Shown: positions 8,142-20,035, counted from the stretch's first letter. The stretch: 64,000 bases of DNA from Acrasis kona (GCA_026419775.2 JAOPGA020001391.1:52378-116377); one strand, 5' to 3'. Translations and numbers: made by a program. Notes: generated from the sequence alone by a model not told the origin.

Positions 8142-11100
8142 ATGTTCACAAGGAAGAAGGTGCGAGCACCTAATACCGAAATAGAACCTAATGGGATCCC
8201 AAGTCTATCAGCAGATGAAGAACTATACGACCCTACAAAATTGACGCGACCAATTAAGGCTGCTGAGGAAAAGTGGAAACTACTACCTGCCTTTTTTAAG
8301 GTATGTGAATAATTGTTGTGTATACTTATGCGCAATATAGGTGAAAGGACTTGTTAGACAGCACTTGGACAGTTTTGATTATTTGGTGAATGTTGACATT
8401 AAAAACATTATGAGGGCAAACGATACAGTAATTCCCGACACAGACCCATCTTTCTACTTGAAGTAATACAACCATTTCCTGCGAATTAACATTAATTAGG
8501 TACACAAACATTTATGTTGGAAAGCCAGAGCTCGGAGACGACAGAGGAGCAGGAGATGTGGCAACCCCTCAGCAATGCAGACTTCGCGACCTCACATACG
8601 CTGCACCCATCATGGTCGATGTAGAGTACACAAGAGGAAAGAAAATCGTCACCAGAAAAGGTGTACAGATTGGCAAGATGCCCATCATGTTGAGATCATC
8701 TCATTGTGTGCTCCGCGGCAAGTCTACTGAAGAACTAGCCAAGCTCGGAGAATGTCCATTAGATCCCGGAGGATATTTCGTTGTAAAGGGAGTCGAGAAG
8801 GTGTGTTTGGTACAGGAACAATTGAGCAAGAATCGCATCATCATTGATCTTGACTCGGCTGGCAATGTGAATGGATCCGTGACTTCCTCCACTCACGAAC
8901 GAAAATCAAAAACAAACATTATATACAAAAACGGAAGAATATTCCTAAAGGCCAACATGTTCACTGACCTGATACCCATCATTATCGTACTAAAGGCTAT
9001 GGGATGTGAGTCCGATCAAGAGATTTTACAATACATTGGAAGTACGCCAAAGTATGCGAACGCATTACAAGCATCATTCCAACAATGTTCCGAAAATGCA
9101 GTTTTTAACTCTGAAAAGGTTTTTCTTCACATTAACTGTTTATTAACGCTAGAATAGGCATTGGAGTTTATCGGCAACCGATTAAAAAAATCATCTCCAA
9201 ACAAGTCAAAGACAGATGAGGCCCGCGCATGTCTGGTCGAAGTCGTCCTGTGTCACGTACCAGTATACAAGTACAATTTCAGAATGAAAATCATTTACTT
9301 GAGCATCATCCTTCGTCGCATGGTCAACGCCATGGAGTCATCGGAAGCATTAGACGATAAAGATTACCTCGGAAACAAGAGATTAGAATTAGCAGGAACG
9401 CTTCTCAGTTTACTCTTCGAAGATTTGTTCAAAACTTTTAATTCGCTACTAAAGCAAATCATCGACAAGACCATTAGCAAATCAAGCAAGTAAGTCATCC
9501 CATTCAAATTCAAATCCAACGTTCAAAGAATCGAATTCGACGCGGTTCAATCCTTCAGAGGACTCTCCACTCGCATCACATCAGGAATTACCAATTCAAT
9601 CTCATCAGGTAATTGGAACGTCAAGAGATTCAAAATGGAAAGAGCGGGCGTCACTCACGTCCTGTCGCGTCTATCTTTCATTTCGGCATTAGGAATGATG
9701 ACTCGCATTTCCTCACAATTCGAAAAAACAAGAAAAGTATCAGGACCTCGTTCGTTACAACCTAGTCAGTGGGGTATGTTGTGTCCGAGCGATACCCCCG
9801 AAGGAGAATCTTGTGGTCTAGTAAAAAATTTGGCTCTACTAGCGCACGTCACCACCGATGACGACGAAGAGCCATTAATTCGCTTAGCTTATGATTTGGG
9901 AGTGGAAGATATCAATTTGGTAAGTGGCGAAGAAATCAACGCACCTAGCAGCCACATGGTATTTCTGAACGGTTTGATATTAGGCGTTCATCGCTATCCT
10001 CTTCGTTTCATTCAATTGTTCAAATCAATGAGAAGAGCTGGACGCATTCGTCCGTTCGTTAGCGTCTTCAAAAACGACTCTCACCGATGCATTTACATTT
10101 CTTCTGATGGAGGTAGGATCTGTAGACCCTTGATCATCATTGATAAAAAGGGCAAACCAAAAATTACAGATAAGCACTTGGAGGAATTAGCTGAGGGCAT
10201 TAGAAGCTTTGATGATTTTTTAAAACAAGGTTTGATAGAGTACTTGGATGTTAACGAGGAGAATAACAGCATGATTGTGTTTCAAGAGGCTCAAATCGTA
10301 GCTGGAATAAGCACTCACGTGGAAATCGAACCCTTTACAATCTTGGGCGTTGTAGCTGGTTTGGTTCCCTATCCTCACCACAATCAATCGCCTAGAAATA
10401 CTTACCAATGTGCCATGGGTAAACAAGCCATCGGTAGTATTGGTTACAATCAACTCAACCGCATCGATAGTATATTGTACCTGATGGTGTATCCACAAAA
10501 ACCAATGGTCAAGTCGCGCACCATCGAAATGATTGGTTTTGAAAAATTACCAGCTGGTCAAAACGCAACGCTAGCTGTAATGAGCTACAGTGGTTATGAC
10601 ATTGAGGACGCAAGCATCATTAACAAGGCTAGTATCGATAGAGGATACGGTCGTTGCATCGTGCTTAAAAAATACTCTACGGCTCTTCGTAAATACAATA
10701 ACGCTACTCAGGACATGATCCACAGGAGAGTTCCTCTCAAAGCCGACGGATCCTCCACGCCCGATGAAATTAAAAAATACGAACAACACAAGCTGTTGGA
10801 TTGGGATGGAATTGCGTGTAAAGGCGAACGAGTGCATAACGGAGATGTTTATATCAACAAGTGGACGCCTACTGACACTGAGCAATTAGTTGCTCTCAAT
10901 AGCGTCACTTACAGAGACACTAGCGTTAAGTACAAGGGCGTAGCTAGTGCCTATTTGGATCAAATGCTCATTACGTCCACCGACGAATCTCATTATGTGA
11001 TCAAGACGTGCGTTCGTCAGACGAGAACGCCTGAGCTGGGCGATAAATTCTCTTCTCGTCATGGTCAAAAGGGAGTTTGTGGATTGATCGTTCAACAAGA

Positions 11101-11757
11101 GGATATGCCGTATAACTCTCAGGGAATGTGTCCCGACATGATTATGAATCCTCATGGATTTCCATCGCGCATGACTGTCGGTAAAATGATCGAGCTCATT
11201 TGTGGAAAAGCTGGAGTTTTGGAGGGAAAGCTTGGCTACGGTACAGCTTTTGGCGGGAACAAAGTAAAAGACATTTCTGATGATTTAGTCAAGAATGGAT
11301 TTTCGTACTGTGGAAAGGACATGTTATATAGCGGCATTACAGGAGAACCACTACAGGCTTACATTTTCTTTGGACCTGTGTTTTATCAGAAACTTAAGCA
11401 CATGGTGATGGACAAGATGCACGCGAGAAGTAGAGGTCCCAGAGCAGTGTTGACGAGACAACCTACAGAAGGTAGAGCTCATGATGGTGGATTGAGATTC
11501 GGGAGAGATGGAGAGGGATTGTTTGATTGGATATGGTGCCAGTAACTTGTTGATGGAGAGATTGATGGTGAGCAGTGATTCCTTTAAGGTGTTTGTGTGT
11601 GAAAAAATGTGGTTTTATTGGTTATATGGGTTATTGTCAATATTGTAAGAGCAACGCTAGCATGAGTCAACTCACCATTCCTTATGCTTGCAAGTTGTTG
11701 TTCCAGGAACTACAGGCCATGAACATTGCACCAAGATTAAAATTAGTTGATTATTAA
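8142..11757 (+). CDS. RPC2: RNA polymerase III second-largest subunit, two apparent +1 frameshifts
   Basis: Exons 8142-8300, 8341-8462, 8500-9118, 9158-9489 and 9529-11757 join in phase through introns of 40, 37, 39 and 39 nt. The product is the Rpb2-like catalytic subunit of Pol III, as shown by [49 protein letters not shown] and a terminal zinc site (CxxC...CxxC). Two single-base excesses break the conserved end: one G in GGG at 11501-11503, after which FGEMERDC would read, and one A in the run at 11602-11607, after which the CxxCG motif would read. With both discounted the length is about 1152 residues, like yeast RPC2 (1149). Sequence errors are likelier than a broken essential gene. Confidence 0.95.
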
Positions 11758-11760
11758 AAA

Positions 11761-12209
11761 TTAATGATTTAATGCATTCTCAATCTTTTTAACGGTCTTG
11801 TAAAAGTCTTTGAAGACGTGTTGTACTTTTTCTGGATTGACCACGATGAGTGATGATTCGTCAATTGTTTCTTCGTTAACTGCAGATGTGTCCAAATCAC
11901 AAGTGTTGGATTCCGAGTAGGATTGGTGTTGTAGTTTTGGAAGACCTCTTGGTTCCATTCCTGATGAGATGTCCAAGAGGATCTTTTTGACCATGTGTGC
12001 ATCCTCCACGCCTGATGTGACAAAACAATTTCCGCGTCTTCCGTGCAAACCTTTGCTGTGGACTTTGATAGAATATGTATTTAATTTTGATTCCAACCAT
12101 GCTTTGTTTTTAGATTTTTTAATCAATTGTCATCTTACATTGTTCTACGTTGATGCTGATGATGTCACGTATTTTGATGTAATCATTCCTCTTGTTCAAC
12201 AGGCAGCAT
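11761..12209 (-). CDS. Small conserved-looking protein of unknown function, 5' frame uncertain
   Basis: The 3' exon (11761-12101) is a good open frame containing GLHGRRGNCFVTSG and an Asp/Glu/Ser-rich tail. A 37-nt GT-AG intron (12102-12138) joins it in phase to an upstream segment reading NDYIKIRDIISINVEQ. The ATG at 12209 reaches that segment only if one G of a GG pair near 12186 is surplus; this is the same type of one-base excess as in RPC2. An alternative without the correction starts at an ATG near 12185 and uses a longer intron. I recognise no domain. The stop lies 3 bp from that of RPC2, so the transcripts must overlap. Confidence 0.4.
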
Positions 12210-12324
12210 ATGAAGCTAGGGTTCACTTTCTTTCTTACCAGGTATAGATTTGTAATGTACAGCCTTTTCTTTGTTCGAAGTTTTTTAGAACTGTGTATAG
12301 GTTAAGTGAAAAGCTTTTGATTTC

Positions 12325-12713
12325 TTACACTAGGTAGGGTATCCAGGCGAATAGTATTAATATAAAACCGATGCCAAAGAACATTAGTGGTATACATGCG
12401 AGAACATAGGCATAAACGTAATATCTGTTGTTAAGATTCTAACTGAGATTTGTGTCACAAACTTGTCATATTGAGGGGAAAATTTGGCGTCATATAATTT
12501 CCTGTCGAGTACATAATCCTTTTTGTCATCAATAGTTGGCTTAGAATATAAGTCTGTGCACGTCCTTTCAGATTCTTTTCTTATCAATTCTTCTACATCG
12601 ACAACTCTGTCTACCTGGGCAATAGGTTGTACTACTACTTCTCCTTCTTGCGCTGTATCTGATAATTTCACATATGGCATCTCTATGAACACAGCATCAT
12701 TAGTATCGCTCAT
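12325..12713 (-). CDS. Small single-pass, probably tail-anchored membrane protein
   Basis: Two exons (12463-12713 and 12325-12424) join in phase across a 38-nt GT-AG intron (12425-12462), giving 116 residues. The N-terminal 83 residues are acidic and hydrophilic. The second exon encodes one strongly hydrophobic helix (LACIPLMFFGIGFILILFAW) that ends five residues before the stop, which suggests a tail-anchored protein facing the cytosol. Without splicing the frame misses the helix. The start is 83 bp from the divergent SP-RING gene. A GTTTACAAT element lies in the gap at about 12762-12770. Family unknown. Confidence 0.65.
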
Positions 12714-12795
12714 TGAATTAATTTTCACTAAATGTCCATATCAAGCAAATCAAACTGTAGCGTTTACAATCTAATTTGGTTTTTGTAATGAACGA

Positions 12796-13941
12796 ATGGG
12801 TTCACATGAAGAGGTGAAGGAGAGGATACGGGTTTTGAAGATTGGACTAAAAGATCCCAGCACATTTACCGAGAGCTGCGAAACACTTTCGAGTATGATT
12901 CCATCACTACTTAGCCACCCGGTACAAAAAGCCTTTTATGATGCCGTGACCATGGTAAATAATAGAATATTTTTGCCCAATTTCGATGCTACTTCTGCTC
13001 GAAAAGTCATTGATTATGCATACCAAAACAGACATCATTTCACAAAGGGGTATATGGCTCACGTCGAAAGATGGAAGTCAGAAATGAATATGATCCTCGA
13101 CGACAACAAGATAGATACTGTGATTGATAACAATAACGACGACGTATTTTTGGATGAGGAGATCCTCTCTCACATCGAGTCTTCTATTGCATGTGGTAGT
13201 CCATACCTAGAAGACTACGAAGATGAAATAGCTTCGGCTCCATTACGGTACAAGCAATCTGATATTCCTTTCCGTAGGATGCAAAATAAATATCCACTCC
13301 CAAGCTTTAAACTACCACACATTACTAACCCAGAGGATTTTAATTTCAAGTTTGAAATTCTCGAATTAAAAAATACAGAAGTTTGGCTGTGCATAAAAAG
13401 TAGTGATAATAGTTATTTTTTAGAACTGAAAACCGCATCTTTATTTGTTAATGACCTCCCTGTTGTTGAATTTGATCCTCTTTATGGCTACAATATAACT
13501 TCTCTTTGTAGAACTGGTGATAATATTTTTGTAATAAAAGCAAAATCCTGCTGTTGCACATATGAAATTGAAATTCAATTGTGTAGTGTTGTTTGTATCG
13601 ATGAACTTGTTGACATTGTTTTAAGACGAGATAGATCCGATTACACGGATGTGAAGGTTGGTGCTGTATCAGATCAAGATGTTTCTGTATTGTCTGCTGT
13701 ATCATCTAACATTGATCCTATATCACAAGATGAAATCGAAATTCCTTGTAGAGGTTTACGATGCGAACATGCTCAATGTTTTGATTTGAAAAGTTTTCTT
13801 GAAATGAACTCCAGAATTTATAAGTTTTTGTGTCCAGTCTGCTCCGAAGTGGCTCTTTTTGATGATCTGCGTGTTTCTTCGAAGTATAAGAAAAGAAAAG
13901 AATTAGAAGATCAAAATGAAGTTCCATTGAAAAAAAGATAA
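12796..13941 (+). CDS. SP-RING (MIZ) protein, putative PIAS/Siz-type SUMO E3 ligase
   Basis: This 381-residue protein carries a C-terminal SP-RING (about 300-355): DPISQDEIEIPCRGLRC, then HAQCFDLKSFLEMN, then FLCPVC. These supply the Cys/His ligands and the hydrophobic surface used to recruit the SUMO-charged E2. The preceding region contains a beta-rich stretch (ASLFVNDLPVVEFDP) that may be a diverged PINIT domain. A basic KKR tail could act as a nuclear signal. No SAP domain is seen at the N terminus. It is shorter than typical PIAS proteins. TTTTGTAAT lies 7 nt upstream of the chosen ATG. SUMO-ligase function is inferred from the SP-RING alone. Confidence 0.8.
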   Translation: MGSHEEVKERIRVLKIGLKDPSTFTESCETLSSMIPSLLSHPVQKAFYDAVTMVNNRIFLPNFDATSARKVIDYAYQNRHHFTKGYMAHVERWKSEMNMILDDNKIDTVIDNNNDDVFLDEEILSHIESSIACGSPYLEDYEDEIASAPLRYKQSDIPFRRMQNKYPLPSFKLPHITNPEDFNFKFEILELKNTEVWLCIKSSDNSYFLELKTASLFVNDLPVVEFDPLYGYNITSLCRTGDNIFVIKAKSCCCTYEIEIQLCSVVCIDELVDIVLRRDRSDYTDVKVGAVSDQDVSVLSAVSSNIDPISQDEIEIPCRGLRCEHAQCFDLKSFLEMNSRIYKFLCPVCSEVALFDDLRVSSKYKKRKELEDQNEVPLKKR

Positions 13942-14083
13942 ATTATCTGTTCGGAGAAACGTCGTTTGGTTACCATTGTAATTTCGGTCCATTGGCTGAC
14001 ACAGTTGTCCAAATATTAAAATAGCGCACATCCTCATTCCAAATTAAGATAAAAAGACACTTACCGACAAACTTTTTGGTCGT

Positions 14084-14102
14084 GAGTATAAAACAATAAA
14101 TC
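14084..14102 (+). promoter_or_regulatory. TATA-like element close to start
   Basis: GAGTATAAAAC begins 19 nt before the ATG of the secreted protein gene at 14103. Its spacing implies either a very short leader or chance. It is one of few genes here with a TATA-like rather than a TTTGTAA-like element. Confidence 0.3.
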
Positions 14103-15134
14103 ATGAACGTGTTAACTTATGTGATGCTGGCCTTAATCCTATGTGCAGTTACCTGTCAATCATTCCAAAAGTCTAAAGTGATCGGTCGAGTGAATATGGG
14201 CTTAGAGGGAGTAGTCACCGATCAGAAAGGACGTGTGCTGTACATTCACAGCGACAGAGTGACCATAATTAACCCTAAAACTGGCACGATCGATACTTTG
14301 AAGGACATTAGCGCGTTCTCCGCTTTTATAGTTGGAAACATTCTGTACTCTTTCACATATGGAGGTGAGACTGGAACTGGTATTGTGCTTGAAGCACATG
14401 ATCTAGAGAAGGGCACTCTTTTAAAGAATGTCACTGTAGGTCTAAGTCACCTTCCAAGTCATGCATTATACGATCCCAAATCTAATACTGCAGTACTCAC
14501 CGGTATTTCAAACGAATATGAGAAAGAATACGCCAAGTCCATGTCATTATCTACTCTCAGGATCAAAGACCTTGACTTTGAAGTAAGCTATAAATCTTCA
14601 ACACCAGGTGTGTTCAACCACAAAACAAGAACTGCATATTTTATATCTACATTCCACATTGGTAGCGACGCCAGGTGCTTGACTGCCGTCAACTTTAACG
14701 ATAGAGGCGTCTCAAAGACCACACACATCAAATTAGAGGGAGTTAGCATTGGTTATGAGGACTTTAGCTTAGCTATCGACACTGTTCGCAATTTGCTTTA
14801 CATTGCCGCCAGCGAGTTTTCACCATACTCGTACCCCGTCCTACTACAAGTTGACCTAAACAAACCCACACCAGAATTCAAGTTTGTTGATGGAGAGGTG
14901 GATAGATTGAGCCATGGTGTGTTTGTTGATGAGAAGAGTGGTCAATCCTACTTCTCTACGAACTACAACGAAATTGTAGTGCCCAACAAGGAATTTGACT
15001 CTTACAAAAAGTTTGAAGTCGAGGGAGATTTTAAAGATTTCTTTATTGGAAATGCCGCTGTAGTATACAACACTACCTCTACTCCAAAAGCGTACGTATT
15101 TGATCACAAGAGTCAATTAGTCGAATTGTACTAA
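14103..15134 (+). CDS. Secreted protein of unknown function, beta-propeller-like
   Basis: This 343-residue protein starts with a clear signal peptide (VMLALILCAVTCQS, cleavage near residue 20) and has no later membrane helix, so it is probably secreted or lumenal. The body is a series of about 40-50-residue beta-rich units with the pattern of hydrophobic strand, turn, and 'VDLNKPTPEF' or 'FVDEKSGQSYFST'. This resembles six-bladed propellers (NHL/SGL/YVTN-like), but I cannot assign a family. No catalytic motif is visible. The gene has no intron. Confidence 0.7.
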   Translation: MNVLTYVMLALILCAVTCQSFQKSKVIGRVNMGLEGVVTDQKGRVLYIHSDRVTIINPKTGTIDTLKDISAFSAFIVGNILYSFTYGGETGTGIVLEAHDLEKGTLLKNVTVGLSHLPSHALYDPKSNTAVLTGISNEYEKEYAKSMSLSTLRIKDLDFEVSYKSSTPGVFNHKTRTAYFISTFHIGSDARCLTAVNFNDRGVSKTTHIKLEGVSIGYEDFSLAIDTVRNLLYIAASEFSPYSYPVLLQVDLNKPTPEFKFVDGEVDRLSHGVFVDEKSGQSYFSTNYNEIVVPNKEFDSYKKFEVEGDFKDFFIGNAAVVYNTTSTPKAYVFDHKSQLVELY

Positions 15135-15294
15135 GGGAATAAAAAGTTTTTGAACGCAACTGATTTCTTTTATTACCCAATATCCTTTTTCCTACCTAAT
15201 TACCACCGAGCTCAGATTGGTGTTCCCACTATAAGAGTACGATCCTTGTCGCTTGTTCTATAATATTCTTTTTTTATGCTGTTCTTAATAAAAC

Positions 15295-18180
15295 TTAGTT
15301 TATTGTCAAGCCAGCCTGACTTTTGATGATTTGCTCAACCTGTAATATCTCAATCACTTTTTTGTATTCATTCGTGTATTTAAATCTAGAATTTGTGTCA
15401 AGAATGTTGGCAAATATTGAGACATCAATTTGATCCAAACAACTCCTCCTTTCCTCTTGTGTAGATTCTCTTTTCAATAAGTTATTAAACATGGCAACAA
15501 CATTATATGGGAGATTTATTTGAGTATCTGAGCTACTTGAAACAAACTTCTTCTCAAATTCAACAAGACTCTGATAGTCAATCTCTGGTTGACTAATCAA
15601 TTCTTGCACTTTATCAATACCAATAATATTCTCAAGACTAAACTCTTTTAGACAATACTCACTAAATTTCTTTTTAGCCGCGGGTGAATTTAACATGGCA
15701 TTGACAATGGTGTTGTTGTTGCTCACACCTTCACCTTCATTTACAACGAGCACCGTTTGTTTGTGAAACGATTTACGTATGCGGTCGAAGATGAGAGAAA
15801 TGATTAAAGTACCACCAGAATACATGAGGAATGAATACATAAATAAGAAGAACAAGACAGCAGTATTTTGAGTAGTAAAAAAGTTATACATCACTCCAAA
15901 TATCACTATTGGAATTAAGAGGAGAGAATCAGCTCTAAAATGCAGTGGGTCATTTGTTATTAGAGACAACTTGAAATCAAATTTGGATTCTTTTAACTCA
16001 ACGGTAATATCAATTGCCGCCATCACAACAGCCAAAAACCCAAATACTGCAGCCGTAGGAATGTAAGTGAAGCGGACAGCCTCAAAAACATAACGTTTAA
16101 AGTCATTACGATAGTAAAAGAAGGAGTACATGATGCTGTTATAAATGGCCGATACGATGAAAATCGTCGCCGAAATACAAATAAAAACAATCCGGTTCGT
16201 AAGAAGTTTAACAATTAGACCACTGCGTTCATTTTTGGCCATACGCCTATATAACACTCTAAAGGAATAAAATCTCACACTGTGCATAATCATAGCAAAA
16301 CAAACACAGAACAAACTAGAGTACTCTAACACAATAGAAATATGATACACCAAATACACAGACACATACGGAGAAGTAGATCTAATGAAAAATGAGGAGG
16401 ACCCGACGCAAACATATAACAAACCAAAATATGGAACAAGTCCACGCGAAGCTACTTTTTTATTTTTTCGATAAACAATTAAAAAGATGAAAAATGCAAT
16501 GGCGAATACAAAATTAAAACCAACAATAACTGAATATACAATAGATGCTGTTCCGGGAGGATAGTATCGAGGGTTCCACATATCAGTAAAGATAAATCGC
16601 GAAAGCTCATTACCTTTAAAATTCATTGGTGACATACTACTGATGCAAGTAGAATTAATTTCACAATCTGCACATGCGATAAATTGTTTAACTATAATCG
16701 CTCCGCAAGTACTTTGCGAAGTATTATCGGACATAAATGAATACGAAAGAACATCATCCAGCATTTGTGGAAACACAAAAATTCTGCTATTGGGTAATCT
16801 AAATTGGTATTGGTATGCGTCAGATACCGGACATTGTGGATCTAAATCGCCTTGTAAAATAAGCACGGGTCCACTAAAATTATTATAATCATTTCTAAAA
16901 CTACTCCTAGTTATGTTCCAACCGTTGAGATAAAGATTTCTACTGATGTAGTTGGTACCTGTTCTTAATATCTTATTCTTTTCCAATTCAGAAATCATTG
17001 TTTCATTGTTGATGAGTTCGGACAATATAACATTTGTGGCCGTTGTAAACGACTCAACATCAAGAACAAGGCTATTATATTGTTCGTAACGACTTGCTTC
17101 AAAATATGGAAAATAGGAAAGCACGCTACCGTATCCAAAGTAATCACATTTATCAATAAACGAAAGTAAAGAGAAGAAATTAGGACGTGCTGTATCTTGC
17201 AAAACTGAAATCATTAAAACCTCTTCTAATGGAAGTACAAAAGAAGGCACAGTTGTGCCGCAGAAGATGATACCCTCATCAAGTGCAAAATCTGTGTATA
17301 TTTCAAGACTAGATCTCGTCGTTCTTGCCTTATATTCTGGCAGCATGTTGGCATCGAAAAGTTTCAATATTGCTTCCGAGGAGCTTCTTCGGTTCCTGTC
17401 CCAGTAAGCTGCATTTGTGTGCGGTCTATAAAATGGTAGTAAGATTCAACTAGTGTAATTAATTGCTCACCCCCACGCAGACTCGAGTATAACCGAGTTA
17501 CAAATTGTTGAATTGAACAAAAGGGCCCTGTTAATAATGTAACTCCCAAAACTTCGTCCGTATAAAGTAATGTTTCCTGAAGTCTGTAACTCCCGAACTT
17601 GATTTGAAATCAAAATTAAATCACGCGCCATATTGTCAACATTAATGTGTTGCGAAATGCATGTGTAATTGATTTTTGTTGCCATGTGGTCAAGATTGTT
17701 GAATGAACCGCTATTGCATTCGAAAGGGTTGGTCGTTGTGTTCTGATAAGAATTTGTGCCTCTTATGGACGGCATGTATACGCTATATTTCCTATCTAAT
17801 GCCTTAAAAAGTTTGTATCCGGCTTCCTCTATACCATCACCGCTTACACCCTATCAAAGTTTTACATGTGGGACTGTTTGTAATTTACCTACCACGTAAG
17901 AATCTCCAATTAGAATAACGCTACCTAGACTCGGCGAGATTGGAATGTACGCTTTAATTGTACCATCGACCTTTTCCTGCGATTTTGGGTTACTATAATC
18001 AAGACGGTATGATATAGTTCCACATTTCGGTGTGACCTGGGTGTCAGATATTGTTGTACTCAAAATATAACCCCTCGCGTACTTCTTGTTGAACAAGTCG
18101 CAACTATTCCAAATTATGGATTGAGCGAGAAGAGAGCTAGTGAAGAGTAGCATTAAAATAACTGATAATGCATACTTCAT
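15295..18180 (-). CDS. Secreted alpha/beta-hydrolase - seven-helix membrane - RGS domain fusion
   Basis: Exons 17893-18180, 17471-17850 and 15295-17425 join in phase across introns of 42 and 45 nt, giving 932 residues. A signal peptide (1-19) precedes an S33-like alpha/beta-hydrolase ectodomain (about 25-500) with nucleophile elbow GRSFG (Ser196) and acidic loop LQGDLDPQCP (Asp about 418). The usual GHG histidine turn is replaced by PQMLDDVLSYS. Seven hydrophobic helices follow (about 516-541, 551-570, 577-607, 635-660, 675-697, 722-739, 744-769). A cytosolic RGS domain (about 803-917) shows FSLENIIG, INLP and DTNSRFKYTNEYK. RGS domains accelerate GTP hydrolysis by G-alpha. The protein therefore looks like a receptor with a ligand-binding, probably inactive hydrolase head and a G-protein-regulating tail. 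7TM-RGS proteins exist (plant RGS1), but I know of none with this ectodomain. Confidence 0.85.
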
Positions 18181-18408
18181 TTCTCAAGGAGTAAAATCCT
18201 CTTTCTTGTCAATGTCACCCATATATCAAGTACTTTTTAAAAATATTTTTAGAATGGACAATGTTAGTCCACTGGACGCCTATTATCAGGGTGTATATCA
18301 AGTTAACGATGGATTTGGGGTCCGATAATAAAGATAATTGGTTTTCACAAGTGCATGTAATTGACATCCATCTAACAAAACAAAAAATGTTGAATGAATA
18401 ATTAATTT

Positions 18409-19932
18409 TTATTCGCAACCAGGACAATTATGTAATGACTGATGTATAAATCCATCACACTCGACACAAAAAACTTTTTCGCACCTAGTACAAAGTAATC
18501 TCAACGAATTTTCACGCGGTATATGTTTCAAGCATCCAAAGCAGCATAAAGTATTATCCTTGCTCATATTTCCACAAAGTTCAATAATGCGGTTCACGTC
18601 AGTTCCAACAGACATTGCTTAAAAAGTTGTTAATAAAATGTAAAAATTAAAAACTTACTTCCATCAAACCTTTGACCTGCTGTTCTGGCGTCTACTCCCT
18701 TGGGTGCATCAATCTCAACAAAAGGCGCCACAGGAAACAAATGATGGTACGATCTTGCAAGATGTGGAGATGAAACTAAAGTGAGGTTACACACTGTGCA
18801 TTCAGTGGGTAAATCGCAGTACTTGCACTTGCAACGAGGACAAATGTAACCTCCTGCTTTGATTTCGCTGTGACTGTTAAGATGTGAAAAATAAGTTCAA
18901 AACTAACATACCAGTTACATATTGAAAATAAATTGTCTGATCTTCTTTGAGGGAATCCCATTCTTATTAGTGCTGGTTTCATCTAGAGGAATGATTAGTG
19001 TAATGTTAAAAGCCTTCAACTCACATTTTTTTGTTTTGTTGTTGTAGGTGGTGGAAGTGCATGTGCCAGTAAGAGTTCTTTGAAGCTTTCTTGATGGAGT
19101 GCAACACCATATGTTCCGTTTGTATCGTGACTTAACTTCTTACAAACATACATTTCTGCATCAAGAGCGACGACGCTACATCTTACGCTACTATCCTTCA
19201 TTAGTTGTATAGTAGTCATTACATCACCTACATGTCATTTAAAAATCAAGTAACTTGTAACATACCAGGATCACAGGTTGAAAGTGAGGAGTAGGCAATG
19301 ACAATCTCTCTGCTTCCGTACTGTGGAATGCTCTGTAGTGCCGAGTGAGCAATTAGCAAAGAATTTTGAATGGATGGATCTCCTCCGAAAGGGTCTGGAG
19401 TTGGTTCGTCATCAGCCCTTGGCGATGGGTCAAATATTTCTTTGAGTTCTGTTAACATTGATTTTTGGCCTCCGGTTAGCTCTAATATTTTTTCAGCAAG
19501 CCCCCTTCGTGTGACAATTAGACCCATCTGTGATAAAGGGTTTTGATCAAAAAACTCTTTTACAAAGTCGGATGTGGCCTCATGCATCACAGAAACTCTT
19601 GATTGTTTCAAGTCGTGAGCAACTGGTTGAAGAACGCCTGCACTCAAATCCAAAATTAGGTACATAAACCTGATAATGCCCTTGCGTACAATACTGTCTG
19701 TGACTGTTGTCATACTTGTGAGTCTCTGTCTCTTCCTAACTTGCTCCTTCAATTGAAGATCGTTTATAATTTGCCCCTCTTGATTGTCATCTAGCATACT
19801 CCAAGCTCCAGTGAACTGTCCTTCCCAAACATAACCTGTATCTCCACTGGCTCCGTGGACATGGTCTGGTATTTCATTGTCATCCTCCGCATCAATATCC
19901 ATCACATTGTTTTTTTGTGCGGGTTCTGACAT
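18409..19932 (-). CDS. GTF2H2: TFIIH core subunit Ssl1/p44
   Basis: Five exons (19266-19932, 19025-19227, 18912-18982, 18659-18873, 18409-18617) join in phase through introns of 38, 42, 38 and 41 nt, giving 454 residues. An N-terminal vWA-like domain ([22 protein letters not shown]) is followed by the Ssl1 zinc finger ([17 protein letters not shown], then [16 protein letters not shown]) and a C-terminal C4 RING-like domain (CCFGCLKHI...CTRCEKVFC...CPGC). Ssl1 stimulates the XPD helicase in TFIIH during transcription initiation and nucleotide excision repair. The first vWA motif has Asp-Leu-Ser-Ala where a MIDAS would have DxSxS. A GTTTACAAT element lies about 30 nt before the start. The stop is within GAATAAAA. 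Confidence 0.95.
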
Positions 19933-20035
19933 TCTTTATAAAATTGTTTAAAACTAGTTTACAATCAATGATGCAACAAACACATGGATATAGAGGCAAC
20001 TATTATTGCTAGCAGAGAACAACAAATCAAGGAAG

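Noticed and set aside
11495..11615. Programmed +1 frameshifting in RPC2
   Set aside because: Two independent shifts in simple homopolymers, without a slippery site or stalling signal, are better explained as sequence errors.
18140..18328. Plus-strand 62-codon ORF overlapping the start of the 7TM-RGS gene
   Set aside because: It is antisense to a clear signal peptide exon and has no supporting features.
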